NCBI GenBank assembly: GCA_001657385.1
Contig: LYSZ01000002.1
Coordinates: 434,001-498,000, forward strand
DNA from: Parvularcula sp. BBD 1991-13
GTDB taxonomy: Bacteria > Pseudomonadota > Alphaproteobacteria > Caulobacterales > Parvularculaceae
Direction of reading: 5' to 3'
Length of the DNA: 64,000 nt
Shown here: positions 39,270 to 48,024 of the stretch, one piece after another
Layout: every line of letters begins with the position of its first letter
Numbering within the stretch: the first letter of the stretch is position 1
Notes under the pieces: generated by a model
Database searches by the model: none
What the model was told of the DNA's origin: nothing
Seen by the model: the letters and a program-made list of their open reading frames with translations, nothing else
Program-made: the position numbers and the translations under genes

Positions 39270-40278
39270 ATTCGATGCGCCGGTTCTGGGCAAGCGTCGC
39301 GGCGGAATAGCCCGAGACCAGCGGCGTCGTCGATCCTGACCCGGTGGCGAGCAGGCGCCGTCCCGGGACGCCGCGTTCTTCAAGGTACTGAACGACAGAG
39401 ATCGCGCGCTGCGCGGACAAATCAAGATTGGAGTCGAAGATCGCGCGGCAGGACGGCCCCAACGGCGCCGCGTCCGCATGGCCGTCGACCCGCAGGACCC
39501 AGTTCACCTCGCCGGGAATGTCTCCCTGGATGTCGATCAGCGCCGCGGCGAGCTTGTTCAGCTCCAGCTTGCCCGCTTCGCCCAGCGTCGCCGAACAGGA
39601 CCCGAACAGAATGTCGCTTTCGAAAATGAACCGGTCGCCGACCACTTTGATGTCCGTGCGGTCGCCGAGGGCCTCGCGCAGGGCTTCGAAGAACCGCGAG
39701 CGCACCTCTTGCAGTTCCTGCACCTTGCGCGCGAGCGCCGCGTTGAGCCGCTGGGACAGGTTTTCGATCTGCGCCTGCTGCTCGCGGTCCTTCGCCTCGG
39801 CTGCTTCCAGCGCTTCCTGGAGGCTGGCGAGCTGGCGGCGCAGGGCGGCGATCTGGGCGTTGAGGGTCGCGATCTCGCTGCGCTGCTCCTCGCTCAGGGC
39901 TTTTTCCGCTTCCAGTTCCTCCGCGGACGCCGCGACCGCCGACTGGCTGGCGGCCAGCGCCGCGGCGAGCCCGGTCAGTTCCTCGTCCTTTTCCTCGATG
40001 GTCGCTTCGAGGGAGAGCACTTGCGCCTGAAGTCGGGCGCGCTCGCGCTCGGCAAGACCAAGCTGGTCGTTGAGCGTGTTGATCTGCGCGATCAGCCGCG
40101 CCAGTTCGCTGTCCTTCGAGGCCAGCTCGTCCTTGACCGTTTGCAACCGGTCGCCGAGATAGAACTGAGCCACGACAAAGATCGACAGAACGAACATCAG
40201 CACCAGGAGCAGCGTTGACAGCCCGTCAACGAAGCCTGGCCAGATATTGGCCTCGCTTCTGGTCCGCCGACGCGCCAT
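39250..40278 (-). CDS. MotB/OmpA-like peptidoglycan-binding protein
   Basis: The 342-aa protein has a short cytoplasmic start, one membrane helix (about 16-37, with a MotB-like Asp in FVDGLSTLL), a long coiled coil (about 45-190) and a C-terminal OmpA domain (about 210-340) with DGHADAAP and the R-rich NRRIEFKLTE end. It pairs with the ExbB-like gene 5 bp upstream and probably forms the wall-anchored half of an ion-driven stator-like complex. The specific role is unknown. Confidence 0.85.
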   Translation of the reverse strand: MARRRTRSEANIWPGFVDGLSTLLLVLMFVLSIFVVAQFYLGDRLQTVKDELASKDSELARLIAQINTLNDQLGLAERERARLQAQVLSLEATIEEKDEELTGLAAALAASQSAVAASAEELEAEKALSEEQRSEIATLNAQIAALRRQLASLQEALEAAEAKDREQQAQIENLSQRLNAALARKVQELQEVRSRFFEALREALGDRTDIKVVGDRFIFESDILFGSCSATLGEAGKLELNKLAAALIDIQGDIPGEVNWVLRVDGHADAAPLGPSCRAIFDSNLDLSAQRAISVVQYLEERGVPGRRLLATGSGSTTPLVSGYSAATLAQNRRIEFKLTER

Positions 40279-40283
40279 CGGGC

Positions 40284-41234
40284 CTAGTCTCCGTCGCCGA
40301 TGCGCACCAGGGTGCGGTTGAGCGCGCGGATCTCGTCCTTCAGTTCGGCCGCCTGTCCGGCCTGCGCCTTGATCTGGGTTTCGGTGTTGGCGGCGAGCGC
40401 CGCCTCCAGCGCCTGCACCGCGGCGGCGAGGTCGGTTTCGTCCGCCGCGTAGCGGGCTTTCTCCTTGTCGCCGCCCCCGGCGCGGATGGTTTCGGTCATG
40501 CCGGCGAGCCAGTCTTCGAGATCCGTATAGAAACGGTTTTGCGCCTGGCCGGCCTGCAGGTCGAGAAAGCCGACGACCAGGCTGCCGCCGAGGCCGAAGA
40601 GCGAGGATGAAAAGGCCGTGCCCATGCCCGAAAGCGGTTCGCGCAGATTGGCGATCAGCTGGGAGACCGCGTCTTCCGCCGCGCCGCCGGCGCCGGCAAG
40701 GCCGTTTATGGTCTCGGCGACTGCGTTCACCGTTTCCAGCAGGCCCCAGAAGGTGCCGAGCAGGCCGAGAAAGACAAGAAGATTCATAAGGTAGCGGCCC
40801 ATCTCCCGCCCCTCATCCATCCGCGTGCCGATGGAGTCGAGAATGGCCCGCGTCGATTCCGGCGACAGGCGCCCGCCGCGCGCATCCGCATCGAGAAGCA
40901 GCTTGGCCATGGCGTTGATCATGCCCGGCGCGCGGGGCAGGCGCGAGCGCCCCGGGTCGACGGTTTCGCGAAACGCTTCGACCCAGCGCACCGACGGCGA
41001 GATCACCCCCGCCTGGCGCAGATTGTAGATAACGCCGATGGCGAGCACGCCGAGGATGAGCCCGTTCAGCGCGGGGTTGGCGTTGAAGGCGTCGATCAGC
41101 AGCGTCGTCGGCTGCGGGCTCAGCGGCGACAGGTAATAGACGACCGCGCCGACGGCCAGCAGAAACAGGAGCATGTTCAGGATATAGCGACCGGGCCGGG
41201 TGAATTTCACCGACCGTTCCAGTGAGCGCGCCAT
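40284..41234 (-). CDS. MotA/TolQ/ExbB-like proton channel protein
   Basis: The 316-aa protein has three main membrane helices (about 20-45, 143-170 and 190-230), with FLGLLGTFWGLLETV and LSGMGTAFSSSLFGLGGSLVVGF matching the MotA_ExbB core. A coiled-coil C-terminal tail follows. ATG 41234 is chosen because AAGGGG precedes it at good spacing; an upstream frame adds 16 residues. It is co-transcribed with the OmpA-like partner. This gene pair is common in alphaproteobacteria. Confidence 0.87.
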   Translation of the reverse strand: MARSLERSVKFTRPGRYILNMLLFLLAVGAVVYYLSPLSPQPTTLLIDAFNANPALNGLILGVLAIGVIYNLRQAGVISPSVRWVEAFRETVDPGRSRLPRAPGMINAMAKLLLDADARGGRLSPESTRAILDSIGTRMDEGREMGRYLMNLLVFLGLLGTFWGLLETVNAVAETINGLAGAGGAAEDAVSQLIANLREPLSGMGTAFSSSLFGLGGSLVVGFLDLQAGQAQNRFYTDLEDWLAGMTETIRAGGGDKEKARYAADETDLAAAVQALEAALAANTETQIKAQAGQAAELKDEIRALNRTLVRIGDGD

Positions 41235-41407
41235 GGGTTCCCCTTGACCAGACCAATCCCCGAGATTTTCACCATACTTCAAAATTCTGACCGGGTGAAC
41301 GCACCGCAGCGTAAATCCCCGCGTCGCGATTCATCCTTTGACTACAGCAAGATAGCGTACTTTGTGCGCCTTTTGGTCATGTTTTGCGCACTTGTTGCGC
41401 CTTTTTC

Positions 41408-41436
41408 TTGACCTGAGAGTTTTATGAAGTTAATGT
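41408..41436 (+). promoter_or_regulatory. Possible promoter of the small exported protein
   Basis: TTGACC (41408-41413) and TAATGT (41431-41436) are separated by 17 bp inside an unusually AT-rich stretch. The -35 is good and the -10 is weak. The start codon follows about 45 bp downstream. Confidence 0.4.
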
Positions 41437-41480
41437 GACATTTGGATGAAAGATCCATGACAGATAACAAGGAGAAAAAT

Positions 41481-41846
41481 ATGTCCTGGAAAACCATGAT
41501 GACCGGCGTCGCGGCGGCGGCGGGTCTCAGCATCGCCATTGTCGGCGCCGCCCTATCGCAAGACTTTGGACCGGCGCCCGCCGATTACCGGTCTTCCGCG
41601 GAGATCTATGTCACCGAGCGCCTGACGCATCCGCGCACGCCCCGGTTCAAGTTCATCGGCGAGCCCTATCAGGTCGTCGCCGACATTGACGGTCATGAGG
41701 AACTGCCCTGCTGGGCGGTGGACGTGCGCGTCAAGGCGCGGATGCCCGGCGGCGGCTATGGCGGATACGTGCCCTATACCGTTCTGTTCCTGAACGGCGA
41801 GGCGGTGGCCCTTGAAGGCGACGTCCGCCACGTGGCGCGCATCTAG
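41481..41846 (+). CDS. Small exported protein of unknown function
   Basis: The 121-aa protein has a signal peptide (about 1-27, ending GAALSQ) and a mature domain of about 94 residues with PCWAVDVRVKARMPGGGYGGYVPYTVLFLNGE. One Cys occurs in the mature part. ATG 41481 is chosen for AAGGAG 6 nt upstream. No family was recognised. It is monocistronic, with its own promoter-like sequence and terminator. Confidence 0.75.
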   Translation: MSWKTMMTGVAAAAGLSIAIVGAALSQDFGPAPADYRSSAEIYVTERLTHPRTPRFKFIGEPYQVVADIDGHEELPCWAVDVRVKARMPGGGYGGYVPYTVLFLNGEAVALEGDVRHVARI

Positions 41847-41879
41847 GCGCGTCCGAAACGCGCTAGACGGAAAGTCAAG

Positions 41880-41913
41880 GGCGCGCCCGGGCATGGTCCG
41901 GGCGCGCCTTTTT
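41880..41913 (+). terminator. Rho-independent terminator
   Basis: An 11-bp perfect stem GGCGCGCCCGG / CCGGGCGCGCC (41880-41890, 41898-41908) with a 7-nt loop, followed by T5. It follows the exported-protein gene by 33 bp. Confidence 0.9.
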
Positions 41914-42013
41914 CGTCGCGCTGGCCGATGTAACAGTCAGGCCATTACAGCGCGCCGCAGCAACAGCGGATTGCCGGTCTTGCGGTTCGCGGTCAGGCGC
42001 CGCGTAAGAAATC

Positions 42014-42067
42014 AGAGCCGATCGTAACCAGCGGCGATTGCGAATCGCGTCGACCGCAATCGGCTCT
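42014..42067. repeat. Intergenic palindrome-bounded element, copy 2
   Basis: A 54-bp element is bounded by perfect 9-bp inverted repeats AGAGCCGAT / ATCGGCTCT, with internal GCGATTGCGAATCGC symmetry. It resembles the right end of the element at 14975-15083. Here too the terminal CTCTA provides the stop codon of the adjoining gene (M16 protease). Confidence 0.55.
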
Positions 42068-44915
42068 AAAGATCGGCGATCGTCTTGACCTCGATCGGGC
42101 CGATATCGAGGGCGCGGATGTCCGCCTCGATCTTTTCCCGGTCGCCGACAACGACCCAGGTCAGGCTTTCGGTGTGGATCACCTGCTGCGCGGCGCGCTG
42201 GATGTCGGCGACGCCGAGGCTGTTGAACCGCTCGGTCAGCGTCGAGGGATAATCCCAGGAACGCTCATACCGCGCGCTGGAGACGAGGCTGGCCAGAACG
42301 TCGCCCGCCGTCTCGAAGGACCCGGGCAGGGACCGCGTATTGCCGAGAATGGAACGCTCGATCTCCCGTTCGGTGGCCGGCGCGCCGGACCTGAAGTCGT
42401 TCAGCTCACGAATGATTTCCGCGAGAGATTCCGCGGTCTTGTCGGTCTGCACCGGCGCGTAGACCATGAACGGGCGCTGCCCCCTGGCGCCGGACAGGAA
42501 GGTGTAGGCGCCATAGGCCCAGCCCTTGTCCTCGCGCAGGTTCATGTTCACCCGGGAGGTGAACTCCCCGCCGATAATGTCGTTCATCGCGATAATCGCC
42601 ACATTGTTGTCGACCGTCGACGGCGGGGCCACATGCGCGGCGAGAATCAGCGATTGCGGCGCGTCCGGCTTGTCGATGATGATGACCTTGCCCCGGTCGG
42701 GTCGCGCGACGGGAGCGATGTTCTTGGCCGGGATCGGCGCCGCCGGGGCGCGCCACGATCCGAAAGCGCGCTCCAGCTCCGGTTTGATCTCGTCGATCGA
42801 GGCGTCGCCGACGACGAAAATCGTTGCGTTGTCCGGGCGCAGGAACGCCTCGTGGAAGGCCGCGAGATCGTCTCTCGTCAGGGCGCCGATCGATTGCGCC
42901 GTGCCCGACCCGGTCAGCGGCGCGCCATAGGCGTGGCCGTCGCCGTAGATTTCCGGCGGCAGCACCCGCATGGCGAGGTCCGCGGGATTGGCCTTCTCCC
43001 GCTCGATGCCGGCGAGCCAGCGTCCGCGCAGCTTGTCGATTTCCGCTTCGTCGAATGTCGGATTGCGCACGACGTCAGCGAGAATGGCGAGGGACGGGCG
43101 CAGGTTTTCCGTCAGCGCCGAGAGCGAGACGGTGGTGGTGTCGAGGGTCGAGCCCGCGCCGAGCTGGGCGCCCAGCGCGTCCAGGTCTTCGGCGATCTCC
43201 ACGGCGCTGCGCCGGCCGGCGCCTTCGTCAAGCATGGCGCCGGTGAAGGAAGCCGCGCCGAGCTTGCCGCCGGGCCGGCCCGCCAGCGCGGCGTCCGCGG
43301 CGTAGCCGGCGTCGAACTGGACGGCGATTTCCACCACCGGCACGGCGCGCCGCTCCGCCAGCACGACCTTTACGCCGTTCGACAGCGTAGTTTCCTCAAC
43401 CGCCGGGAAGACGAGATCCGGCGTTTGCGTCACCGCGGGCAGGCCCGCCGTCCGGTCCACCGCGGGGGGCGTCGTGGAATAGTCCTTGAAGGGAAGAACC
43501 GTAAGCTGATAGGCGCCGGCGGTCATGACGTCGCGCGCCGCGCGCAGCACGTCCTGGGGCGTCGCGGCCTCCAGCCAGTCGAGCTGTTTCAGGATAAAGC
43601 CCGGATCGTCCGCATACAGCGCGCCGCGCGCCAGGATCGAGGCTTTTCCGCCCACCTGTTCAAGGCCGCGGATGACGCCGGCCTTGATGCCGGTCTTGGC
43701 GCGGTCAAGCTCGGCACGCGTCGGCCCGCGCTCCAGGAAAGCCTCGAGAACGGCGTCGATCTCGCTTTCGATACGGTCGAGGTCGGCGTCTTTTTTGGCG
43801 TCGGCGGTCACGGAATAAAAGCTCAGCACTTCCTGCGGCTGGATCGCGGCGGTCGCCGACGTCGCCAGTTGCAATTCGTCCACCAGCCGCCTGTAGAGCC
43901 GCGACGTCTTGCCGCCGCCGAGCGTCTGGGCGGCAAGCTGAAGCAGCACCGCGTCGCGGCTGGTCCGGCCCGGCGCGACCCAGTTCCGGCTCAGGCGCGG
44001 CTGCGGCGCGCTGCGGTCGTACATCACTTCCTTTTTGTCGGCGGCGAGCCGCGGCGCGTTCGCGCTCGTTCGCGTCAGCGGCGGGCCGGCCTCGATATGG
44101 CCGAAATACTTCTCCGCCAGCGGGCGCGCCGTCTCCGCGTCGATGTCGCCCGCCAGCACCAGGACCGTGTTGGCCGCGCCGTAATACTGCCGGAACCATT
44201 CCTTTACGTCTTCCAGGGACGCCGCGTTCAGGTCCTCGATCGAGCCGATGGTGGAATGGCTGTAGGGGTGTCCCTCCGGCAACAGACCGTCAAGAATGGC
44301 GTATCCGGAACGTCCGTAGGGGCGGTTGTCGCCCTGGCGCTTTTCGTTCTGCACCACGCCGCGCTGGTTATCGAGCTTTTCCTGGGTCAGCGCGCCGAGC
44401 AGGTGGCCCATGCGGTCCGATTCCATCCACAGGACGCGCTCCAGCGCCGGCGTCGGCACGGTCTGGAAATAGTTGGTGCGGTCGAACCAGGTGGTGCCGT
44501 TCAGCCCCGTCGCCCCGACTTCCTCAAGCGGCTCGAACCACTCGCCGTCATAATGCTCCGATCCGTTGAACATGATGTGTTCGAACAGGTGGGCGAAGCC
44601 GGTCTTGCCTTCCGGTTCGTCCTTGGAGCCCACATGGTACCAGACGGAAACGGCCACCAGCGGCGCCTTGCGGTCCTCGTGCACGACGACGCGAAGACCG
44701 TTGTCCAGTTCGAAACGCTCATAGGGCAGGGCGAGCCCGCCCGCGTCGTCATTCGCACGGGCCGGCGCAAATGCGGCGGCCAGGACGATCGACGCCATCA
44801 TGGCGACGGACAGAATGATGGAAGGGGACGCCGCGATGGGGGTCGCGGCGGGCGAAGGCTTCGAAGGCAGGCGGATCATAAAGGCTCCCGTCAGGCGCGC
44901 CATGGAAAAACGCAA
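42066..44915 (-). CDS. M16 family zinc metallopeptidase (double domain)
   Basis: The 949-aa periplasmic protease has a signal peptide (about 30-54, ending APARA) and two M16 modules. The N-terminal module has the inverted zinc motif HLFEH near residue 109 and the downstream Glu region. The C-terminal module (about 510-940) lacks HxxEH (the equivalent reads GAMLDEG) and is probably the inactive half that completes the chamber. Substrates are unknown. ATG codons at residues 5 and 13 are alternative starts. Confidence 0.92.
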   Translation of the reverse strand: MRFSMARLTGAFMIRLPSKPSPAATPIAASPSIILSVAMMASIVLAAAFAPARANDDAGGLALPYERFELDNGLRVVVHEDRKAPLVAVSVWYHVGSKDEPEGKTGFAHLFEHIMFNGSEHYDGEWFEPLEEVGATGLNGTTWFDRTNYFQTVPTPALERVLWMESDRMGHLLGALTQEKLDNQRGVVQNEKRQGDNRPYGRSGYAILDGLLPEGHPYSHSTIGSIEDLNAASLEDVKEWFRQYYGAANTVLVLAGDIDAETARPLAEKYFGHIEAGPPLTRTSANAPRLAADKKEVMYDRSAPQPRLSRNWVAPGRTSRDAVLLQLAAQTLGGGKTSRLYRRLVDELQLATSATAAIQPQEVLSFYSVTADAKKDADLDRIESEIDAVLEAFLERGPTRAELDRAKTGIKAGVIRGLEQVGGKASILARGALYADDPGFILKQLDWLEAATPQDVLRAARDVMTAGAYQLTVLPFKDYSTTPPAVDRTAGLPAVTQTPDLVFPAVEETTLSNGVKVVLAERRAVPVVEIAVQFDAGYAADAALAGRPGGKLGAASFTGAMLDEGAGRRSAVEIAEDLDALGAQLGAGSTLDTTTVSLSALTENLRPSLAILADVVRNPTFDEAEIDKLRGRWLAGIEREKANPADLAMRVLPPEIYGDGHAYGAPLTGSGTAQSIGALTRDDLAAFHEAFLRPDNATIFVVGDASIDEIKPELERAFGSWRAPAAPIPAKNIAPVARPDRGKVIIIDKPDAPQSLILAAHVAPPSTVDNNVAIIAMNDIIGGEFTSRVNMNLREDKGWAYGAYTFLSGARGQRPFMVYAPVQTDKTAESLAEIIRELNDFRSGAPATEREIERSILGNTRSLPGSFETAGDVLASLVSSARYERSWDYPSTLTERFNSLGVADIQRAAQQVIHTESLTWVVVGDREKIEADIRALDIGPIEVKTIADL

Positions 44916-45115
44916 AGCTGTTCTTTCGCACGACTTGGCGCATCAAATAAAGTCAAACCGCCGCGCGGCCTTTCATTAGACGGCTGACGATCTGAAAGAT
45001 GCGAGCTTTGAGATCCGGACGCGTCCTGTCAAGGCGGTCTTGCTCGCTTCGTCCCGGCAACGCGGCGTTCCGTCGCGCGCGCCGGGGCGAGCCGCAGGAC
45101 GTGACGGCGCGGTCT

Positions 45116-45685
45116 CTAGCGCGGGGCGCGCTTGGCGAGGATGCGTTGCAGGGTGCGGCGGTGCATGCCGAGGCGGCGGGCCGTTTCCGATACGTTGTGG
45201 TCGCATAATTCGTAGACCCGCTGGATATGCTCCCAGCGCACGCGGTCGGCGGACATGGGATTTTCCGGCGGCGCCGGCCGTTCGCCCGGGCGCGCCAGCA
45301 GCGCTTTTTCCACGTCGTCCGCATCCGCCGGCTTCGACAGGTAATCGACGGCGCCGGCCTTCACCGCGGCGACGGCTGTGGCGATGTTGCCGTAGCCGGT
45401 GAGCATCACCACCCGGCAGTCGGGGCGGCGGTCGTGGATCTGGTCGACCACCTGGAGCCCGTCGCCGTCTTCCAGCCGCAGGTCCACGACGGCGAAGGCG
45501 GGCGCAATGTCCTTGATCAGCTTGGCGGCGTCGGCGAGGCCGGCGGCGACGAGGGGCTGAAACCCGCGTTTTTCCATGGCGCGGGCGAGGCGGGTGCGAA
45601 AGGGCTCGTCGTCGTCGACGATCAGGAGCGTTGCGTCTTCCGGCAGGCTGCCGTCATGGTTGCGGGCGTCGTCTAGGTTTGTCAT
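45116..45685 (-). CDS. Redox response regulator ActR/RegA/PrrA
   Basis: The 189-aa regulator has an N-terminal receiver domain with phospho-acceptor Asp68 (VVDLRLEDGDG), DDD near 24-26 and Lys in LSKPAD. A Pro-rich linker precedes the Fis-type HTH (VSETARRLGMHRRTLQRILAKRAP), which is near-invariant in RegA proteins. It controls energy-metabolism genes according to redox state. It lies 73 bp downstream of its kinase on the same strand. Confidence 0.95.
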   Translation of the reverse strand: MTNLDDARNHDGSLPEDATLLIVDDDEPFRTRLARAMEKRGFQPLVAAGLADAAKLIKDIAPAFAVVDLRLEDGDGLQVVDQIHDRRPDCRVVMLTGYGNIATAVAAVKAGAVDYLSKPADADDVEKALLARPGERPAPPENPMSADRVRWEHIQRVYELCDHNVSETARRLGMHRRTLQRILAKRAPR

Positions 45686-45758
45686 CAGCGATAGGGCGTT
45701 CCGGGTCTGTCCGAGATGTCGTCGTCAACCGTTCAAATGGACGTGTTGCCCCGGTTTT

Positions 45759-47114
45759 TCAAGCGAACGGCTCGGCCGCGACGGCGGAAACCGGCCATTC
45801 GGCGGTCACGCTGGCGCCGGTGCGGAAAGGGCTTTGCGACCACTGGCGGTTTTCGATGCGGATCCGCGCGCCGGTCCCTTCCAGCAGGGTCTTGGCGATG
45901 AAAAAGCCGAGGCCCAGCCCCTGTTTGCGCCGGATCGGGTTGTTCGGCGGCGGGCGGTGGCCGGCCTTGGCGCTGACATAAGGCTCGCCGAGGCGGGTCA
46001 GGATCTCCGCCGAAAAGCCAGGCCCGTCGTCATGGACGGCGACGCTCAGCGTCTCCCTGTCCCATGCGGCGGCGAGCAGCACCTCGTCGGCGGCGAACCC
46101 GGCGGCGTTCTCGATGAAGTTGCGCAGGCCGAAAATGATCTCCGGACGCCGGCGCAGAACCAGCGCGGGCGCATCGCCTTGCCGCTCGGTCTCTATGCGG
46201 ATCTTGGAGCCGGCCGGCAGGTCGAGGAACGGCGCCGCCGCCTCCTCCAGGAGCGCCCGCACGCCGAGTCGGTCGTGCACCACGTCGCCCGCCTCCCCGT
46301 GGCTGGACAGCCGCCCGAGGATGTCACGGCAGCGTTTCGCCTGAGCGACCAGAAGGGCGGCGTCCTCCTCCAGATCCTCCTGTCCCTGAAGGTCGCGCTG
46401 CATCTCCTTCGCCGTCACCTGTATGGTGGCGAGGGGCGTGCCAAGCTCGTGCGCGGCGGCGGCGGCGAGCCCCCCCAGCGCGGCGAGGCGCTCCTCCCTC
46501 GCGAGCACGAGCTGCGTGGCGGCGAGGGCGGAGCGCATTTTCGCCGACTCCGCCGCGATGCGGTGAGCGTAGGCGGCGAAAAACGCGATCGAAAAGCTGA
46601 GCGCCGTCCAAACGCCCGCGGTGTAGACCGAACCGAGATCAAGCGCTTCTCCGGGCGCCCATGGCAGCGGCATGTGATAGAGCGCCAGCACGCTGACGCC
46701 GCTGATGGCGAGCCCGGCGATCGTCAGTGTGGGCCGCAACGGCAACAGGCTCGCGGCGATGGTCACGGGCGCGATGATCAGCGCGGCGAAGGGGTTTTCC
46801 AGACCGCCCGTGAAAAACAGCAGCATGCAGAGTTGTACGATGTCGAAAGCGATATAGCCCGCCGCCTCGCGGTCGCTCAGGAACCGCTGCGGCGAATATC
46901 GCAGGCCCGTGAACAGGTTGAGCCATGCGCTTGCGGCGATGGCGCCGAGGCACAGTCCAAGCGGCGTTTCATAGCCGAGACCGAAATGGACGATGATGAT
47001 GGCGAGGGTCTGGCCGCCGACCGCGAGCCAGCGCAGGCCGGTCAGCGTGCGCACCCGCACCGGTCCGCGCAGGGCGTTGAGGGCGGCTTGGCTGTCGGCG
47101 AGGGCGTGCGGCAT
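45759..47114 (-). CDS. Redox-sensing histidine kinase ActS/RegB/PrrB
   Basis: The 451-aa kinase has six N-terminal membrane helices with the quinone-binding GGLENPF motif (about 102-108). The H-box is AHELGTPLATIQ (about 222-233). QAKRCRDILGRL contains the Cys position known as redox-active in Rhodobacter RegB. ATP-lid motifs FIENA, DDGPGF and GLGLGFFIAK are intact. ATG 47114 is chosen because the frame upstream is non-coding and overlaps the SCO gene. It is divergent from the SCO gene, as in regB-senC loci. Confidence 0.95.
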   Translation of the reverse strand: MPHALADSQAALNALRGPVRVRTLTGLRWLAVGGQTLAIIIVHFGLGYETPLGLCLGAIAASAWLNLFTGLRYSPQRFLSDREAAGYIAFDIVQLCMLLFFTGGLENPFAALIIAPVTIAASLLPLRPTLTIAGLAISGVSVLALYHMPLPWAPGEALDLGSVYTAGVWTALSFSIAFFAAYAHRIAAESAKMRSALAATQLVLAREERLAALGGLAAAAAHELGTPLATIQVTAKEMQRDLQGQEDLEEDAALLVAQAKRCRDILGRLSSHGEAGDVVHDRLGVRALLEEAAAPFLDLPAGSKIRIETERQGDAPALVLRRRPEIIFGLRNFIENAAGFAADEVLLAAAWDRETLSVAVHDDGPGFSAEILTRLGEPYVSAKAGHRPPPNNPIRRKQGLGLGFFIAKTLLEGTGARIRIENRQWSQSPFRTGASVTAEWPVSAVAAEPFA

Positions 47115-47190
47115 TCTTGCGCTTTTAACCCGACTGCGCGCGCCTTTGAAAGGTGCTAAGACGTCGCCGCCCCGAACGAAGGAGATCCCC

Positions 47191-47796
47191 ATGGCTATGG
47201 CCCGCACCGCTCTTTTCGCCGCCGCCGCGTTTGCGACCGCGCTTGCCGGCTGCGGCCGGGAGGGCGCCGCGCCGCCGGCGCCGATCCAGGGCGAGATCGA
47301 GCTTTCCGAGCAGTTCACCGGCGAATTCTCCCTCGTCGACAAGAACGGCGCGCCGGTCTCCAACAGCGACTTCGCGGGCAAGGTGATGCTGGTCTATTTC
47401 GGCTTCACCCACTGCCCGGACGTGTGCCCAGGCGACATCGGCGTCATGAGCGCCGCCCTGAACGAGCTTGGCGAGGCGGCGAAGGAGGTCGCGGCCGTGT
47501 TCATCACCGTCGATCCGGAGCGCGACACGCCCCAGGCTCTGCGCGACTATTTCGCCTTCGACGAGCGAATCGTCGCGCTCACCGGCGACATGGAGGCGAT
47601 CAAGGCGACCCAGGCCGCCTACAAGGTGATCGCCAACAAGCAGCCGCTGCCGGACAGCGCGCTTGTCTACACCATCGATCACACGCGGTTCTATTATGTC
47701 GTCGACCGCTCGGGCCAGCCGCGCAAGGCCGTGATCGGCGGCGTCAGCCCGCAGCAACTGGCCGATGTTTTGCGCCGCAGCATCGGCGCGTCCTGA
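47191..47796 (+). CDS. SCO1/SenC family copper chaperone
   Basis: The 201-aa lipoprotein (lipobox ALAGC, Cys about 19) has a thioredoxin fold. The copper motif CPDVC lies in YFGFTHCPDVCPGD (about 72-81) and the distal His in YTIDHTRFYY (about 166). It delivers copper to CuA of subunit II. AAGGAG precedes ATG 47191. Divergence from the RegB-type kinase recalls the Rhodobacter senC-regB arrangement. Confidence 0.94.
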   Translation: MAMARTALFAAAAFATALAGCGREGAAPPAPIQGEIELSEQFTGEFSLVDKNGAPVSNSDFAGKVMLVYFGFTHCPDVCPGDIGVMSAALNELGEAAKEVAAVFITVDPERDTPQALRDYFAFDERIVALTGDMEAIKATQAAYKVIANKQPLPDSALVYTIDHTRFYYVVDRSGQPRKAVIGGVSPQQLADVLRRSIGAS

Positions 47797-48024
47797 TCAT
47801 AATCTCGCGCGCCCCCGGCCGAAAACCTCGCGAAACGGCCAAAACCGGCCCTTTACCCTCCGGTAATCATAAACATTGATTGCAATTCCGGTTCGACGCG
47901 CCCCATATTTGTTGTCCCGTTAAGGTCTGTCGACCGTTCTTGTGCTATGCAACATGGGCGGGGACACGAGTTGATGGTCATTGCGTCCGCCGGTCGGGCG
48001 CGCGTAACAAGCGGGGCCGAAAAG

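Noticed and set aside
39250-41234. Possible ZorA/ZorB pair of a Zorya anti-phage system
   Set aside because: An ExbB/MotA-like and an OmpA/MotB-like gene are adjacent, but there is no ZorC/D/E gene nearby, the ExbB-like protein lacks the very long tail of ZorA, and the neighbours are housekeeping. A general alphaproteobacterial stator-like pair is more likely.
42174-44987. 937-residue open frame opposite the M16 protease
   Set aside because: It is an Arg/Gly-rich shadow frame, a by-product of high GC; the M16 gene on the other strand has clear domains and motifs.
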